64,000 bases of DNA from Arthrobacter sp. zg-Y238 (GCF_024385525.1 NZ_JANFLU010000007.1:59030-123029), one strand, 5' to 3'. Positions 27,726 through 36,580 are shown, counted from the first letter of the stretch. The notes: generated by a model not told the origin, from the sequence alone. Program-made: numbers and translations.

Positions 27726-28658
27726 ATGGAAGCGGATCACCCCCACGAGCGCGCCGGCGCGGACACTGACACTGACTCTGACCTTGACACTGACACTGAC
27801 CAGGCCACCGACGTCAGCGACACACCCACCCTTGGCGACATACTGCTGGCAGCCGAAGAACTCTGGCCCGAATCGCTGGCCGAGGACTGGGACGCACCCG
27901 GCCTTGTTGCAGGCCGCGGCGACCGGGAGGTCAGGCGGATCCTGTTCGCGGTTGATCCGACCCGCGAAGTCATCGACGAGGCCCTCGAATGGGGAGCGGA
28001 TCTGCTCGTCACCCATCACCCCCTGCTGCTGAAACCCGTCAACTCGGTGGCAGCCACGACGTTCAAGGGCGACGCCGTGCACCGGCTGATCGAGGGCGGC
28101 TGCGCCCTGCTGACGGTGCACACCAACGGCGACAGCGCCGTCGGCGGCGTTTCGGACGTGCTCGCAGACGCCTTCGGACTCCGGAACGTCACCCCGCTGG
28201 TTCCTGCCGCGGAAGGCCTGCCCGAAGAAGGGATCGGCCGGGTCGGGGACCTGCCCGAGATGCTTTCACTGGCCGACTTTGCCGAGCGTGTTTTCAGCCT
28301 CCTGCCCGCCGTCGCCGGCGGTGTCCGCGTGGCGGGCGAACAGCAGGGCCTGGTCCGTCGGGTGGCCGTCTGCGGAGGTGCCGGCGACAGCCTGTTCGAC
28401 GCCGTCCGGGCCCAGCGTGCCGACGTCTACGTCACCGCGGACCTGCGCCACCACCCGGCGTCGGAACTGCGGGAGCGTGCCCTTGCCGAAAACGGCCGTC
28501 CCTACCTCATTGACGTTTCCCACTTCGGCAGCGAATGGCTGTGGCTGACCCCGGCAGCGAACGCCCTCGAAAACGTCCTGACGGACCAGGGCTTCACCGC
28601 TGACGTGCGCGTCAGCGGGGTGAACACGGATCCGTGGGACTTCGTACTGACTCCCTAG
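27726..28658 (+). CDS. Nif3-like dinuclear metal centre protein
   Basis: NIF3/YbgI-family protein of 310 aa that forms hexameric rings with a two-metal site; biological role unresolved (GTP cyclohydrolase I type 2 homologue). Metal ligands: His pair in LLVTHHPLLLKP, His in LLTVHTNGD and DVSHFGSEW near the C-terminus. A central insert (about 150-235) is shorter than the PII-like insert of some homologues. The N-terminus before TLGDILLAAEE is a repetitive acidic segment (DTDTDSDLDTDTD) encoded by a hexanucleotide array. Heads the conserved Nif3/coiled-coil/RNase H group. Confidence 0.9.
   Translation: MEADHPHERAGADTDTDSDLDTDTDQATDVSDTPTLGDILLAAEELWPESLAEDWDAPGLVAGRGDREVRRILFAVDPTREVIDEALEWGADLLVTHHPLLLKPVNSVAATTFKGDAVHRLIEGGCALLTVHTNGDSAVGGVSDVLADAFGLRNVTPLVPAAEGLPEEGIGRVGDLPEMLSLADFAERVFSLLPAVAGGVRVAGEQQGLVRRVAVCGGAGDSLFDAVRAQRADVYVTADLRHHPASELRERALAENGRPYLIDVSHFGSEWLWLTPAANALENVLTDQGFTADVRVSGVNTDPWDFVLTP
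27762..27800 (+). repeat. Hexanucleotide tandem array inside the Nif3-like gene
   Basis: About 6.5 units of GACNCT-like hexamer (mostly GACACT) encoding alternating Asp-Thr/Ser/Leu. The unit is a multiple of 3, so changes in copy number keep the frame. Confidence 0.85.
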
Positions 28659-28735
28659 GCTGAAGTGATCCCCGGCAGTGGCATAGGCTTAGGAGAGCCG
28701 GGCCAGGCAGGCCCGGATATACACGGAGGTAACCG

Positions 28736-29476
28736 GTGGCAAAAGCATCGCCCGCGGAGCAGCTGAGGCTGCTGGATCTGCAGGCCCTGGACAGCAGGAT
28801 CAAGTCCCTGCGCAACCAGGCCCGCAACGTTAGCAACAATCCCGAGATCGCGTCCCTGGCCGGTGCCGTTGCCGCAGCCGAAAGCGCACGTGTGGCAGCG
28901 GGCACGGAAGTGGCCGACATTGAACGTGAGCTCACCCGCGCCGAAGCGGACGTAGCGTCCGTTGTCGCACGGATGGCCCGTGACCAGCAGCACCTGGACA
29001 GCGGCAAGGGCGGCTCCAAGGAGCTCACCGCGCTGCAGGCGGAAATCGTTTCGCTCGAACGCCGCCGGTCCGACCTCGAAGATGTCGAGCTCGACGTGAT
29101 GGAGCGGCTTGAAGCTGCCCGCACCCGCGAGGCCGAAGCCAGTGAAGCGCTGACATCCCTGCACGAGAAGCGCCGGGAACTGGAAGAGAAGCGCGACGCC
29201 GAACTCGCCGTCATTGCTGCGGACAGCTCCGACGCCGAAGCCCGCCGTGCAGAGCTTGCCGACAGCTTCGATACCGCCCTGCTTGCCGTCTACGAAAAGA
29301 CATTGTCAAAGCACGGCATCGGCGCCGCCCGGCTCTTCCACGGCACCTCTGAAGGATCGGGGATGCAGCTTAGCCCCGGCGACCTTGCGGACATCCGCAA
29401 GGCTGCGGAAGACGAGATTGTCTTCTGCCCGGATTCGGGCTGCATCCTGGTCCGCTCCGCCGAGTGGGGCAGCTGA
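28736..29476 (+). CDS. Coiled-coil protein with degenerate C4 zinc ribbon (CT398-like)
   Basis: A 246-aa protein: long coiled coil about 5-200 rich in Ala/Glu/Arg, then a C-terminal domain that in relatives is a C4 zinc ribbon. Here the first CxxC is gone (HGTSEGSGMQLSPGDL) and the second is CPDSGC rather than CPxCG, so zinc binding is doubtful. Function unknown; the CT398 family is proposed to act in membrane or secretion-related scaffolding. GTG 28736 follows GGAGGT. It sits between Nif3 and RNase H, the same order as Rv2230c-Rv2229c-Rv2228c in Mycobacterium tuberculosis. Confidence 0.85.
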   Translation: MAKASPAEQLRLLDLQALDSRIKSLRNQARNVSNNPEIASLAGAVAAAESARVAAGTEVADIERELTRAEADVASVVARMARDQQHLDSGKGGSKELTALQAEIVSLERRRSDLEDVELDVMERLEAARTREAEASEALTSLHEKRRELEEKRDAELAVIAADSSDAEARRAELADSFDTALLAVYEKTLSKHGIGAARLFHGTSEGSGMQLSPGDLADIRKAAEDEIVFCPDSGCILVRSAEWGS

Positions 29477-29479
29477 GCG

Positions 29480-30439
29480 GTGACATTGTTTGACCCGGAG
29501 CCTGACTCCGGTGAGGAACCCCGCCGCGCCTCCGCCGGCAGCCCCCGCCGCACCCTGATTGTCGAAGCCGACGGGGGTTCGCGGGGCAATCCGGGTATTG
29601 CCGGCTACGGCGCGCTGGTCCGTGATCCTGACACCGGCCGCATCCTGGCTGAAAAGGCCGAATACGTGGGCCGGGTGTCCAATAACGTAGCCGAGTATTC
29701 AGGCCTTATTGCGGCCCTGGAGCTGGCCCACAGCATCGACCCGGACTGCTGGATCCTGGCCAAGATGGATTCCAAGCTCGTGGTCGAGCAGATGAGCGGC
29801 CGCTGGAAGATCAAGCATGCCGATATGCAGAAGCTTGCGGCCAAGGCACGTTCGATCGTCAACCCGCAGCGGGTGAAATACCAGTGGATTCCGCGGGAAC
29901 TGAACAAGGACGCGGACCGGTTGTCCAATGAGGCAATGGACGCCGGCACGGCCGGCGTCCCATGGAAGCCGCGCGCCGGTGCGGACACCAAGGCAGCGGC
30001 TGCCGCGGCGGTACTCGAAGCGGCTTCGTCTCCCGCCCCTGCGGCCGCCCCCACGGGACGGCTGCATCACACGGAGATCTGGGTCAACGACTTCGCTGCG
30101 GCGGAAAAGTCCCTGGGCTGGCTGCTGGAACGGGTGGGATACGTCCGAAAAGACGAGTGGGACTCCGGTGCGAGCTGGCAGGGCGCTGAGGGCTACATCG
30201 TGCTGGAGGAAGGCCCCGACGTCGAACGGGGCCCCTATTCCCGGAAGCGGGCCGGGCTGAACCACCTCGCGTTCCGTGCCGGTTCGGAGGCCGACGTCGA
30301 ACTCCTGGCACGGCGTGCGGCCAGCCACGGCTGGACCCTGATGTTCGCAGACCGGCACCCCCACGCCGGGGGAGCGGAGCACTACGCTGCGTACCTGGAA
30401 AACGAAGAGGGTTTCGAAGTGGAACTGGTGGCCGGCTAG
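29480..30439 (+). CDS. RNase HI fused to a C-terminal VOC/glyoxalase-like domain
   Basis: A 319-aa two-domain protein. Residues about 22-160 are RNase HI: VEADGGSRGNPGIAGYG, NNVAEYSGLIAAL, KMDSKLVVEQMSG and PRELNKDADRLSNEAMD supply the acidic residues. After an Ala/Pro linker (about 165-193) comes a vicinal-oxygen-chelate domain (LHHTEIWVNDFAAAEKSLGW ... LNHLAFRAGSEADVELL ... HYAAYLENEEGFEVELVA) with paired His and terminal Glu. In mycobacteria the same gene carries a CobC-like phosphatase instead. GTG start 3 bp after the previous stop. RNase H activity is likely; the VOC substrate is unknown. Confidence 0.88.
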   Translation: MTLFDPEPDSGEEPRRASAGSPRRTLIVEADGGSRGNPGIAGYGALVRDPDTGRILAEKAEYVGRVSNNVAEYSGLIAALELAHSIDPDCWILAKMDSKLVVEQMSGRWKIKHADMQKLAAKARSIVNPQRVKYQWIPRELNKDADRLSNEAMDAGTAGVPWKPRAGADTKAAAAAAVLEAASSPAPAAAPTGRLHHTEIWVNDFAAAEKSLGWLLERVGYVRKDEWDSGASWQGAEGYIVLEEGPDVERGPYSRKRAGLNHLAFRAGSEADVELLARRAASHGWTLMFADRHPHAGGAEHYAAYLENEEGFEVELVAG

Positions 30440-30443
30440 GCCG

Positions 30444-31208
30444 CTATCCGGCCAGGATGAGGTTGAGCTGGTACGGCTTCCGCCCTGCGGGGGCCACCAG
30501 CTCGGCCTCCCACTTTTCCTGTGCAGCAGCCAGCAGCTCCTGCGGCGTCGCCGGCTCCGTGCCGGTGCGCAGGAGCAGATGGCGGGCCAGCTCGCCGCGG
30601 GCGTGCTTGGCGAAGTGCGAAACCACTTTGCGTTTGCCGTCACGGACGGTGAATACGTTAACCGCGGCCGTGCGCTGCGGATCAGGCGTCCAAGCCGCCG
30701 CATAAGTGCTGGAACGGCAGTCCACCACCAGCGCATCCGCGGCATACTCGTCCAGGGGGCCCGTCAGGTGCTGCTTCCAGAAGGCGGCAAGGCGCCCGGT
30801 CTCCGGGAGCCGCACCGACATCGAGAGCCGGTAGGCCGGAATCGGATCCGCAAAGCCGAGGGCACCCCACAGGGCGGACATCACCAGCACGGCGTCGTCT
30901 GCACGCCGCTGCACCGCCGGCGGAAGCGACGCGTAGCCCAGCGCGTCGTACAACACACCCGTGTAGACCCGGTGTGCAGGCGCGCAGGGCGCACTGTCCA
31001 GGGCCGTATTGCGCCGTACCTCCGGCGCGAGGGTTGCACCCACCCCCAGGACCGCCAGGGCGTCCTCGGAGCTGCTGGCGTCGGCCAGGGCCTTGAGTAC
31101 CAGCGCCCGGGGTTCGGAAAGCAGCGGGAAATGCAGCCGGGACGGGTCCAGGACCGGCCCGGACACTGCAGGGGTTTTTCCTTCGGAGGGCGGGAGCAGA
31201 ATCAGCAC
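30444..31208 (-). CDS. yaaA: YaaA-family peroxide stress protein
   Basis: UPF0246/YaaA protein of 254 aa; in E. coli YaaA lowers free iron during hydrogen peroxide stress and binds DNA. Signatures: N-terminal LILLPPSEGKT, RVYTGVLYDALGY, VLVMSALWGALGFADPIPAYRLSM, and FTVRDGKRKVVSHFAKHARGELAR. Only 4 bp separate its stop from the converging RNase H-VOC gene. Monocistronic, divergent from rnpB. Confidence 0.88.
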   Translation of the reverse strand: MLILLPPSEGKTPAVSGPVLDPSRLHFPLLSEPRALVLKALADASSSEDALAVLGVGATLAPEVRRNTALDSAPCAPAHRVYTGVLYDALGYASLPPAVQRRADDAVLVMSALWGALGFADPIPAYRLSMSVRLPETGRLAAFWKQHLTGPLDEYAADALVVDCRSSTYAAAWTPDPQRTAAVNVFTVRDGKRKVVSHFAKHARGELARHLLLRTGTEPATPQELLAAAQEKWEAELVAPAGRKPYQLNLILAG

Positions 31209-31269
31209 CGGTTAATCCTACGCGAGCCGGCCGGTGCAGGCTCCGGACCGGGCAGTGCCTGCGGGACGG

Positions 31270-31275
31270 TAGAGT
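31270..31275 (+). promoter_or_regulatory. Predicted -10 box of rnpB
   Basis: TAGAGT (consensus TANNNT) ends 8 bp before the predicted 5' end of RNase P RNA. No clear -35 match is seen. Confidence 0.5.
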
Positions 31276-31282
31276 TGACAGT

Positions 31283-31690
31283 GGACGGGTTGGCCAGGCA
31301 ATCGCGTCGGCGCGGATTCCTTTTTGGGAAACCGCTGCCGCCGAGGAAAGTCCGGGCTCCGCAGGGCAGGGTGGTGGGTAACGCCCACTCGGGGAAACCC
31401 GCAGGCCAGTGCCACAGAAAAGAAACCGCCGGCGTAGGCTGCTTTGCAGCCTGAGCAGGTAAGGGTGAAAAGGCGGTGTAAGAGACCACCAGCGTCCCGG
31501 GTGACCGGGACGGCTAGGTAAACCCCACCCGGAGCAAGGCCATACAGGACACGTTTGAGGGCTGCCCGCCCGATGTGTCCGGGTAGGCCGCTTGAGGCAG
31601 CCGGCAACGGCGGCCCTAGATGGATGATTGCCGCTCCCGGTCCGGCAACGGTCCGGGCGTACAAAACCCGGCTTATCGGCCAGCCCGTCC
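31283..31690 (+). ncRNA. rnpB: RNase P RNA, bacterial class A
   Basis: Catalytic RNA that trims the 5' ends of tRNAs. Ends pair as GGACGGGTTGGCC with GGCCAGCCCGTCC. Universally conserved segments are present in order: GAGGAAAGTCCGGGCTC, CAGAAAAGAAACCGCC, AAACCCCACCCGGAGCAAGG, AGATGGATGATTGCC and AAAACCCGGCTTA. Length about 408 nt, right for actinobacteria. End points may be off by a few bases. Confidence 0.95.
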
Positions 31691-31811
31691 ACATACTTCC
31701 GCAGAACAGCTGCGCCGCGCAGCAGCCAAAGATTTACGCACTGTTGGCAAAGCTTTCATGCAATATTCCTTATCCGGCACGTTGACTCGTTTTATTCAAC
31801 GGGTGCTGGGC

Positions 31812-31817
31812 TAGTCT
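31812..31817 (+). promoter_or_regulatory. Predicted -10 box giving a leaderless MFS transcript
   Basis: TAGTCT lies 6 bp before ATG 31824, which would place the transcription start at the start codon. No ribosome-binding purine tract precedes either candidate start. Confidence 0.35.
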
Positions 31818-31823
31818 GTGGCA

Positions 31824-33131
31824 ATGTCCCACACGGAGGCGGCAAAGAAGCCGCTGGTTCTGCGAAATGCGAATTTCCGACGGCTGTGGATCTCTTCAAC
31901 CGCCGGAATATTCGGCACTGCCGTAACCAGCGTGGCCCTGCCGGTGATAGCGGTGACGGAACTGGATGCCTCGAACTCCACGGTTGCCGTCCTTTCCGGC
32001 ATGACCTTCCTTCCCTGGCTCCTGTTCGCGCTGCCTATCGGCGTGCTCGTGGACAGGCACCGGCGCCGTCCCCTGATAGTGGTTTCGCTTGCCGTACGGA
32101 CACTTCTGCTGGCCAGCCTGCCGGTGGCCTGGTGGCTGGATGCCCTCACGGTTACCCAGTTGTTTGCGGTGTCTTTCGGCGCAGGACTCGCAGCAGTGTT
32201 CTTCACCCTTGCCGAGCAGGCACTCGTACCTGCCGCGGTGGACCGCGATGAACTTGTGGAGGGCAACGGGCTCATGACCGGTTCCGGCGCCCTTGGCGAC
32301 GCCGGCGGCCGGGCAGTGGGCGGCTGGGTCACGGATGCCTGGGGGGCATCCAATGCCCTGTTGCTGCAGGTCGCCGCATCCCTTGCCTCCCTGACGGCGA
32401 TTCTCCGGCTCGACGTTGCCGAGGCCCGCCCCGACCGCCCGAAGGACCGAAGGGTTTTCCGGGATATGGGGGAAGGGCTGCGCTACATTTTCAGCACGGT
32501 GCCCCTGCGCATGCTGCTCATCACCGGGGCGCTCTGGAACCTGGGCGGCAACATTGTGGTGTCCCTGCTGGTCCTGTTGGTTATCCGTTCCCTTGGCGAG
32601 CATCCCGGCATGCTGGGCCTCCTGACGGCAGCTACAGCGGTGGGGGGAACAGTCGGAGGCCTGTCCGCCAAGTGGATCACCGGCCGTCTCGGCTCCGGGC
32701 GGGTGTGGCGGTATTCGATGTTCCCGGTAGTGGCCGGATATGCGACCCTGCTGTTCATCACACCGGGGTGGGGAATGACTGCAGGCTTTATCGGCCTTTT
32801 CATTGCGGGCTTTTCCATTGCCTTGAACATTGTCGTCTCCACGACCTTCCGCCAGCGGGTCTGCCCGCCGCAGATGCTCGGCCGCCTCGGGTCTGCCCAG
32901 CGGATGGTGACCTGGGGCATGCTTGCCGTCGCGGCGTTTGCCGCCGGGCTGCTGGTCGAGGTGATGGATATCCGGGGGGCGATCCTGACCGGGATTCTGG
33001 TGGCCGCGCTGGCCCCGTTGGCCGCTGTCTTTGGTCCGCTGCGCCGGGTCCGGGATCTTGAGGACCTGGAACCCCCGAGGACGGAAGGGCCGGCAGGCAC
33101 ACGCACCGAAACCGGCCTGCACACCTCCTGA
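31824..33131 (+). CDS. MFS transporter, enterobactin exporter/EntS-like family
   Basis: Membrane exporter of 435 aa with about 12 hydrophobic segments. The MFS_3-type layout is visible: NFRRLWISSTAGIFGTAVTS at the N-terminus, loop 2-3 motif GVLVDRHRRRPLIV, and ALGDAGGRAVGGWVTDAWG. Similar proteins export macrolides or siderophores but no ligand can be read. ATG 31824 is chosen since a -10-like TAGTCT suggests a leaderless message; GTG 31818 two codons earlier is equally possible. Separate from rnpB by 130 bp. Confidence 0.85.
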   Translation: MSHTEAAKKPLVLRNANFRRLWISSTAGIFGTAVTSVALPVIAVTELDASNSTVAVLSGMTFLPWLLFALPIGVLVDRHRRRPLIVVSLAVRTLLLASLPVAWWLDALTVTQLFAVSFGAGLAAVFFTLAEQALVPAAVDRDELVEGNGLMTGSGALGDAGGRAVGGWVTDAWGASNALLLQVAASLASLTAILRLDVAEARPDRPKDRRVFRDMGEGLRYIFSTVPLRMLLITGALWNLGGNIVVSLLVLLVIRSLGEHPGMLGLLTAATAVGGTVGGLSAKWITGRLGSGRVWRYSMFPVVAGYATLLFITPGWGMTAGFIGLFIAGFSIALNIVVSTTFRQRVCPPQMLGRLGSAQRMVTWGMLAVAAFAAGLLVEVMDIRGAILTGILVAALAPLAAVFGPLRRVRDLEDLEPPRTEGPAGTRTETGLHTS

Positions 33132-33248
33132 ATGTGATTGATCTCTCAGCTGTGGGTCCGGTGGGGTGGATGTGTCCTAATACACTGGTAGGGATTACCG
33201 CCCAACCGGCACAACGCAGTGCCGGCTGAGAAAAGGATGTGAAGTTCT

Positions 33249-34712
33249 GTGAGCTCCAATTCGGATACGTGTCTTGACGCCTGGATGGATCGGGAGGCCC
33301 TCGCCGAGGCCATGATTCCGCTGATCGGGCGGCTCTACCGGGAAAACAGCGTGGTGACCTCGGTCTACGGGCGTCCACTCGTCAACAAGTCGGTTATCGA
33401 CATTCTGAAGGCGCACCGGTTCGCCCGCCAGATCGACGAAACCGAACTGCCGGTCGCAGAGACCTACCCGTTGCTCCTGGCCCTGACCGAGCTGGAACTG
33501 GGCGCCGCGTCCGTGGACCTGGCCAGGCTGAGCAACAAGTACAAGGAGCAGGGCGGGGACCTCACCGACTTCCTGCGCACCGAGCTGGCCGACGTCGCCG
33601 GCAAGAGCGGAGCCGACGAGCGGACGAGCACCGACGTCGTCCTCTACGGTTTTGGCCGCATCGGACGGCTCCTGGCCCGGATCCTCGTAGAGAAGGCGGG
33701 CGGCGGGCAGGGCCTGCGGCTGCGCGCGATTGTGGTGCGGAAGGGCTCCGAAAACGATCTCGTGAAGCGCGCCAGCCTGCTGCGCCGCGATTCGGTCCAC
33801 GGGGCCTTCAACGGCACCATCACGGTGGACGAGGAAAAAAACACCATCCTCGCCAACGGAACCCTGATCCAGGTCATTTACTCCAACGATCCGGCGACCG
33901 TGGATTACACGGCATACGGCATCAGTGACGCGGTGGTGGTGGACAACACCGGCCGCTGGCGCGATGAGAAAGGCCTGTCCCAGCACCTGGCCGCGAAGGG
34001 TGTGTCCCGGGTGCTGCTGACCGCACCCGGCAAGGGGAGCCTGAAGAACATCGTGCACGGGATCAACCACGGTTCCATCACGGACGATGACCGGATCATT
34101 ACGGCTGCCTCCTGCACCACCAACGCCATCACCCCGGTGCTCAAGGTCCTCAACGACAAGTACGGCATTGTAAACGGGCACGTGGAAACGGTGCATTCCT
34201 TCACCAATGACCAGAACCTGATCGACAACTTCCACAACGGCGACCGGCGCGGGCGTTCCGCGGCCCTGAACATGGTCATCACGGAGACCGGTGCCGCGAA
34301 GGCGGTTGCCAAGGCACTGCCGGAACTGGAAGGCAAGCTCAGCGGCAACGCGATCCGCGTTCCCACCCCGGACGTGTCGATGGCCATCCTCAACCTGAAC
34401 CTGGAGACCGCCACCACCAGGGACGAAGTAAACACCTTCCTGCGCGAAACCTCGCTGAACTCGCCGCTGCACAAGCAGATCGACTACATCGCCTCACCCG
34501 AGGTGGTCTCGAGCGACTTCGTGGGCTCCAAGCGCGCCGGCATCGTGGACGGCCTCGCGACCATTTCCAACGGCAAGAACCTCGTGCTGTACGTCTGGTA
34601 CGACAACGAATTCGGGTACAGCTGCCAGGTGGTCCGGGTCCTGGAGGAGATGGCGCACGTCAACCCGCCGGCTTTCCCCAAGGCGCAGTCGCTGGCTGCC
34701 ATCGCCGGCTAA
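33249..34712 (+). CDS. Long-form glyceraldehyde-3-phosphate dehydrogenase (GapB-like)
   Basis: GAPDH of 487 aa with an N-terminal extension of about 125 residues (LAEAMIPLIGRLYRENSVV, then helical) ahead of the NAD(P) Rossmann motif VVLYGFGRIGRLLARILV. Catalytic Cys in AASCTTNAITP, substrate sites VHSFTNDQNLIDNFHNGDRR and C-terminal WYDNEFGYSCQVV. This layout matches Corynebacterium GapB, an NADP-preferring gluconeogenic enzyme; that direction is therefore likely but not proven. GTG 33249 follows AAAAGGA. Single gene with a strong terminator. Confidence 0.92.
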   Translation: MSSNSDTCLDAWMDREALAEAMIPLIGRLYRENSVVTSVYGRPLVNKSVIDILKAHRFARQIDETELPVAETYPLLLALTELELGAASVDLARLSNKYKEQGGDLTDFLRTELADVAGKSGADERTSTDVVLYGFGRIGRLLARILVEKAGGGQGLRLRAIVVRKGSENDLVKRASLLRRDSVHGAFNGTITVDEEKNTILANGTLIQVIYSNDPATVDYTAYGISDAVVVDNTGRWRDEKGLSQHLAAKGVSRVLLTAPGKGSLKNIVHGINHGSITDDDRIITAASCTTNAITPVLKVLNDKYGIVNGHVETVHSFTNDQNLIDNFHNGDRRGRSAALNMVITETGAAKAVAKALPELEGKLSGNAIRVPTPDVSMAILNLNLETATTRDEVNTFLRETSLNSPLHKQIDYIASPEVVSSDFVGSKRAGIVDGLATISNGKNLVLYVWYDNEFGYSCQVVRVLEEMAHVNPPAFPKAQSLAAIAG

Positions 34713-34734
34713 CCACCGGCACCGCGCAGCGAGT

Positions 34735-34784
34735 TAATGCACGAAGGGCCCGCAGGAGATTTCCTGCGGGCCCTTCGTGCATTA
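34735..34784. terminator. Bidirectional terminator between GAPDH and def
   Basis: Perfect 23-bp stem (begins TAATGCACGAAGGGCCCGCA) with 4-nt loop GATT between converging genes. The longest perfect hairpin in the window apart from the 29-bp repeat at 4.8 kb. Confidence 0.93.
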
Positions 34785-34808
34785 CGGGCGATGTCGGTAC
34801 AGACGGAC

Positions 34809-35381
34809 TCAGTGGCCGAACGGGTCCGGGTCCACACCCGGCATCCAGGTATGGCCGGGCACGGTCCAGCCCTGCGCCTTCAACACCTTCCGGGCCTTCC
34901 GGCTCCACCGGTCGGTAAGCCGGTCCACGTAGAGCTTGCCGTCGAGGTGGTCATACTCGTGCTGCAGGACGCGGGCAAACCAGTCGGTCGCCTCGAACTG
35001 CACGGGCGCGCCGAACTCGTCGAAGCCGCTGATCTTCACCCATTCGGCCCGGTTCACCGGGAAGTTCTCGCCGGGAACGGAGAGGCAGCCTTCGGAGGTT
35101 TCGTCCGGATCGGGGGCGGAACCCGGGATCTTGGACGTGATCAGGACCGGGTTGATGACGACGCCGCGGTTCGGGGCGTCGTCGTCGTTCTCATAGTCGA
35201 AGGTAAACAGGCGCAGGCCGACGCCGATCTGCGGGGCTGCGAGGCCGACGCCGTTGGCGACGTCCATGGTTTGGAACATGTCGGCAACCAGGGTGCGCAG
35301 TTCGTCATTGAACTCTTCCACCTCGGCCGCCCTGCGGTGCAGTACGGGTTCTCCGTGGATGACGATGGGACGAACGGTCAT
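34809..35381 (-). CDS. def: Peptide deformylase
   Basis: Removes the formyl group from nascent proteins (190 aa, metal enzyme). All three motifs present: GVGLAAPQ (44-51), EGCLSVP (about 96-102) with the metal-binding Cys, and HEYDHLDG (about 140) with two metal His and catalytic Glu. The N-terminus MTVRPIVIHGEPVLH is family-typical. Second gene after the acyl-CoA dehydrogenase on the same strand, 41 bp downstream, possibly co-transcribed by chance rather than function. Confidence 0.96.
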   Translation of the reverse strand: MTVRPIVIHGEPVLHRRAAEVEEFNDELRTLVADMFQTMDVANGVGLAAPQIGVGLRLFTFDYENDDDAPNRGVVINPVLITSKIPGSAPDPDETSEGCLSVPGENFPVNRAEWVKISGFDEFGAPVQFEATDWFARVLQHEYDHLDGKLYVDRLTDRWSRKARKVLKAQGWTVPGHTWMPGVDPDPFGH

Positions 35382-35422
35382 TACTGTCTTTCTCTCGTGG
35401 TGTTGGTGCCGGGAAACCGGAC

Positions 35423-36580
35423 TCAGCGGACGATGCCGCGGCCGATGACTTCCCGCATGATTTCGCTGGTGCCGCCGAAGATGGTCAGCAGGCGGGCCGC
35501 CAGGAAGGCCTGGGCCACCGGGTATTCCAGGATGTAGCCGTAGCCGCCGTGCAGCTGCAGGCAGCGGTCCGTGATGGACTTGGCACGTTCGCTGGCCCAG
35601 AGCTTGGCCTTGGCGGCCGAGACGGCGTCGAGCTTTCCTTCGTTGAACGCAAGGATGGCCGAATCGACGTAGGCTTCCGTGACTTCAACCTCGGTGAGGA
35701 TGTCCGCCAGTGCAAACCGGCTGTTCTGGAAGTCGGCGATCCGGTCCCCGAAGGCGTTGCGGTTTTTGGTGTATTCCACGGTGGCTTCGTAGATCTGCCG
35801 GGCGACGGCGGAGGAGGCGACGGCGATGGCCAACCGGCCCTGGGGAAGCTGCCCCTCGGCGTACTCCAGCCCGCTGCCGACTTCGCCCACGAGGTTGGCG
35901 GCCGGGACATGAACGTCGTCGAAGAACAGTTCAGCGGTGTCGGAGGCCTTGACACCCATCTTGTCGAGCTGGCGGCCGGTGCTGTAGCCGCCGGTTTTCT
36001 CCACCATGAACATGCTGAACGAATCGCGTTGTCCTCGCCCGGTGCTGCCGTCTGTCCGGGCAAGGACCAGGGACGCATCGCCGCTGATGCCGTTGCCGAT
36101 GAAGGTCTTCTGGCCGCTGAGGCGCCAGTCGCCGTCGTCGGTGCGGACCGCCTTGGTGCGGATGCCGCGCAGGTCGCTGCCCGCGCCGGGTTCGGTCCAG
36201 GCCACCGAGGTGACTTTGTCTCCGGACACCATGCCGGGCAGCCAGTATTCCTTCAGCTCGTCGGATCCGTAGGCCAGCAGGTGGGGGAGGACCATGTCGT
36301 CATGCAGATGGAAGGCGAGGCCGACGGCGAGGTGGTTGGAGCGGGCAAATTCCTCGTCCATCACGGCGCGGAAGCGGTAATCCGGCATGCCGGCGCCGCC
36401 GAATTCCTCGGGGACGGCCAGGCCGAGCAGGCCCTGTTCGCCGGCGGCTTTCCAGAGCCGGCGGGGCATCATGTGCGCCGCGTCCCATTCCGGGTATCCG
36501 GCGGCGACTTCGCGGGAATCGAATTCCCGGACGACTTCCCGGAACAGCTCATGGTCCTCTTCGAACAGTCTGCGCTCCAA
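35423..36580 (-). CDS. Acyl-CoA dehydrogenase
   Basis: FAD flavoenzyme (385 aa) that oxidises acyl-CoA to trans-2-enoyl-CoA in beta-oxidation. Three-domain family pattern: LGLAVPEEFGGAGMPDY, SVAWTEPGAGSDLRGI (FAD-binding), LSGQKTFIGNG, and C-terminal CLQLHGGYGYILEYPVAQ followed by TIFGGTSEIMREVIGRGIV. The usual catalytic Glu position lies in that C-terminal block. Chain-length preference cannot be read. No electron-transfer flavoprotein genes are nearby. Confidence 0.93.
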   Translation of the reverse strand: MERRLFEEDHELFREVVREFDSREVAAGYPEWDAAHMMPRRLWKAAGEQGLLGLAVPEEFGGAGMPDYRFRAVMDEEFARSNHLAVGLAFHLHDDMVLPHLLAYGSDELKEYWLPGMVSGDKVTSVAWTEPGAGSDLRGIRTKAVRTDDGDWRLSGQKTFIGNGISGDASLVLARTDGSTGRGQRDSFSMFMVEKTGGYSTGRQLDKMGVKASDTAELFFDDVHVPAANLVGEVGSGLEYAEGQLPQGRLAIAVASSAVARQIYEATVEYTKNRNAFGDRIADFQNSRFALADILTEVEVTEAYVDSAILAFNEGKLDAVSAAKAKLWASERAKSITDRCLQLHGGYGYILEYPVAQAFLAARLLTIFGGTSEIMREVIGRGIVR

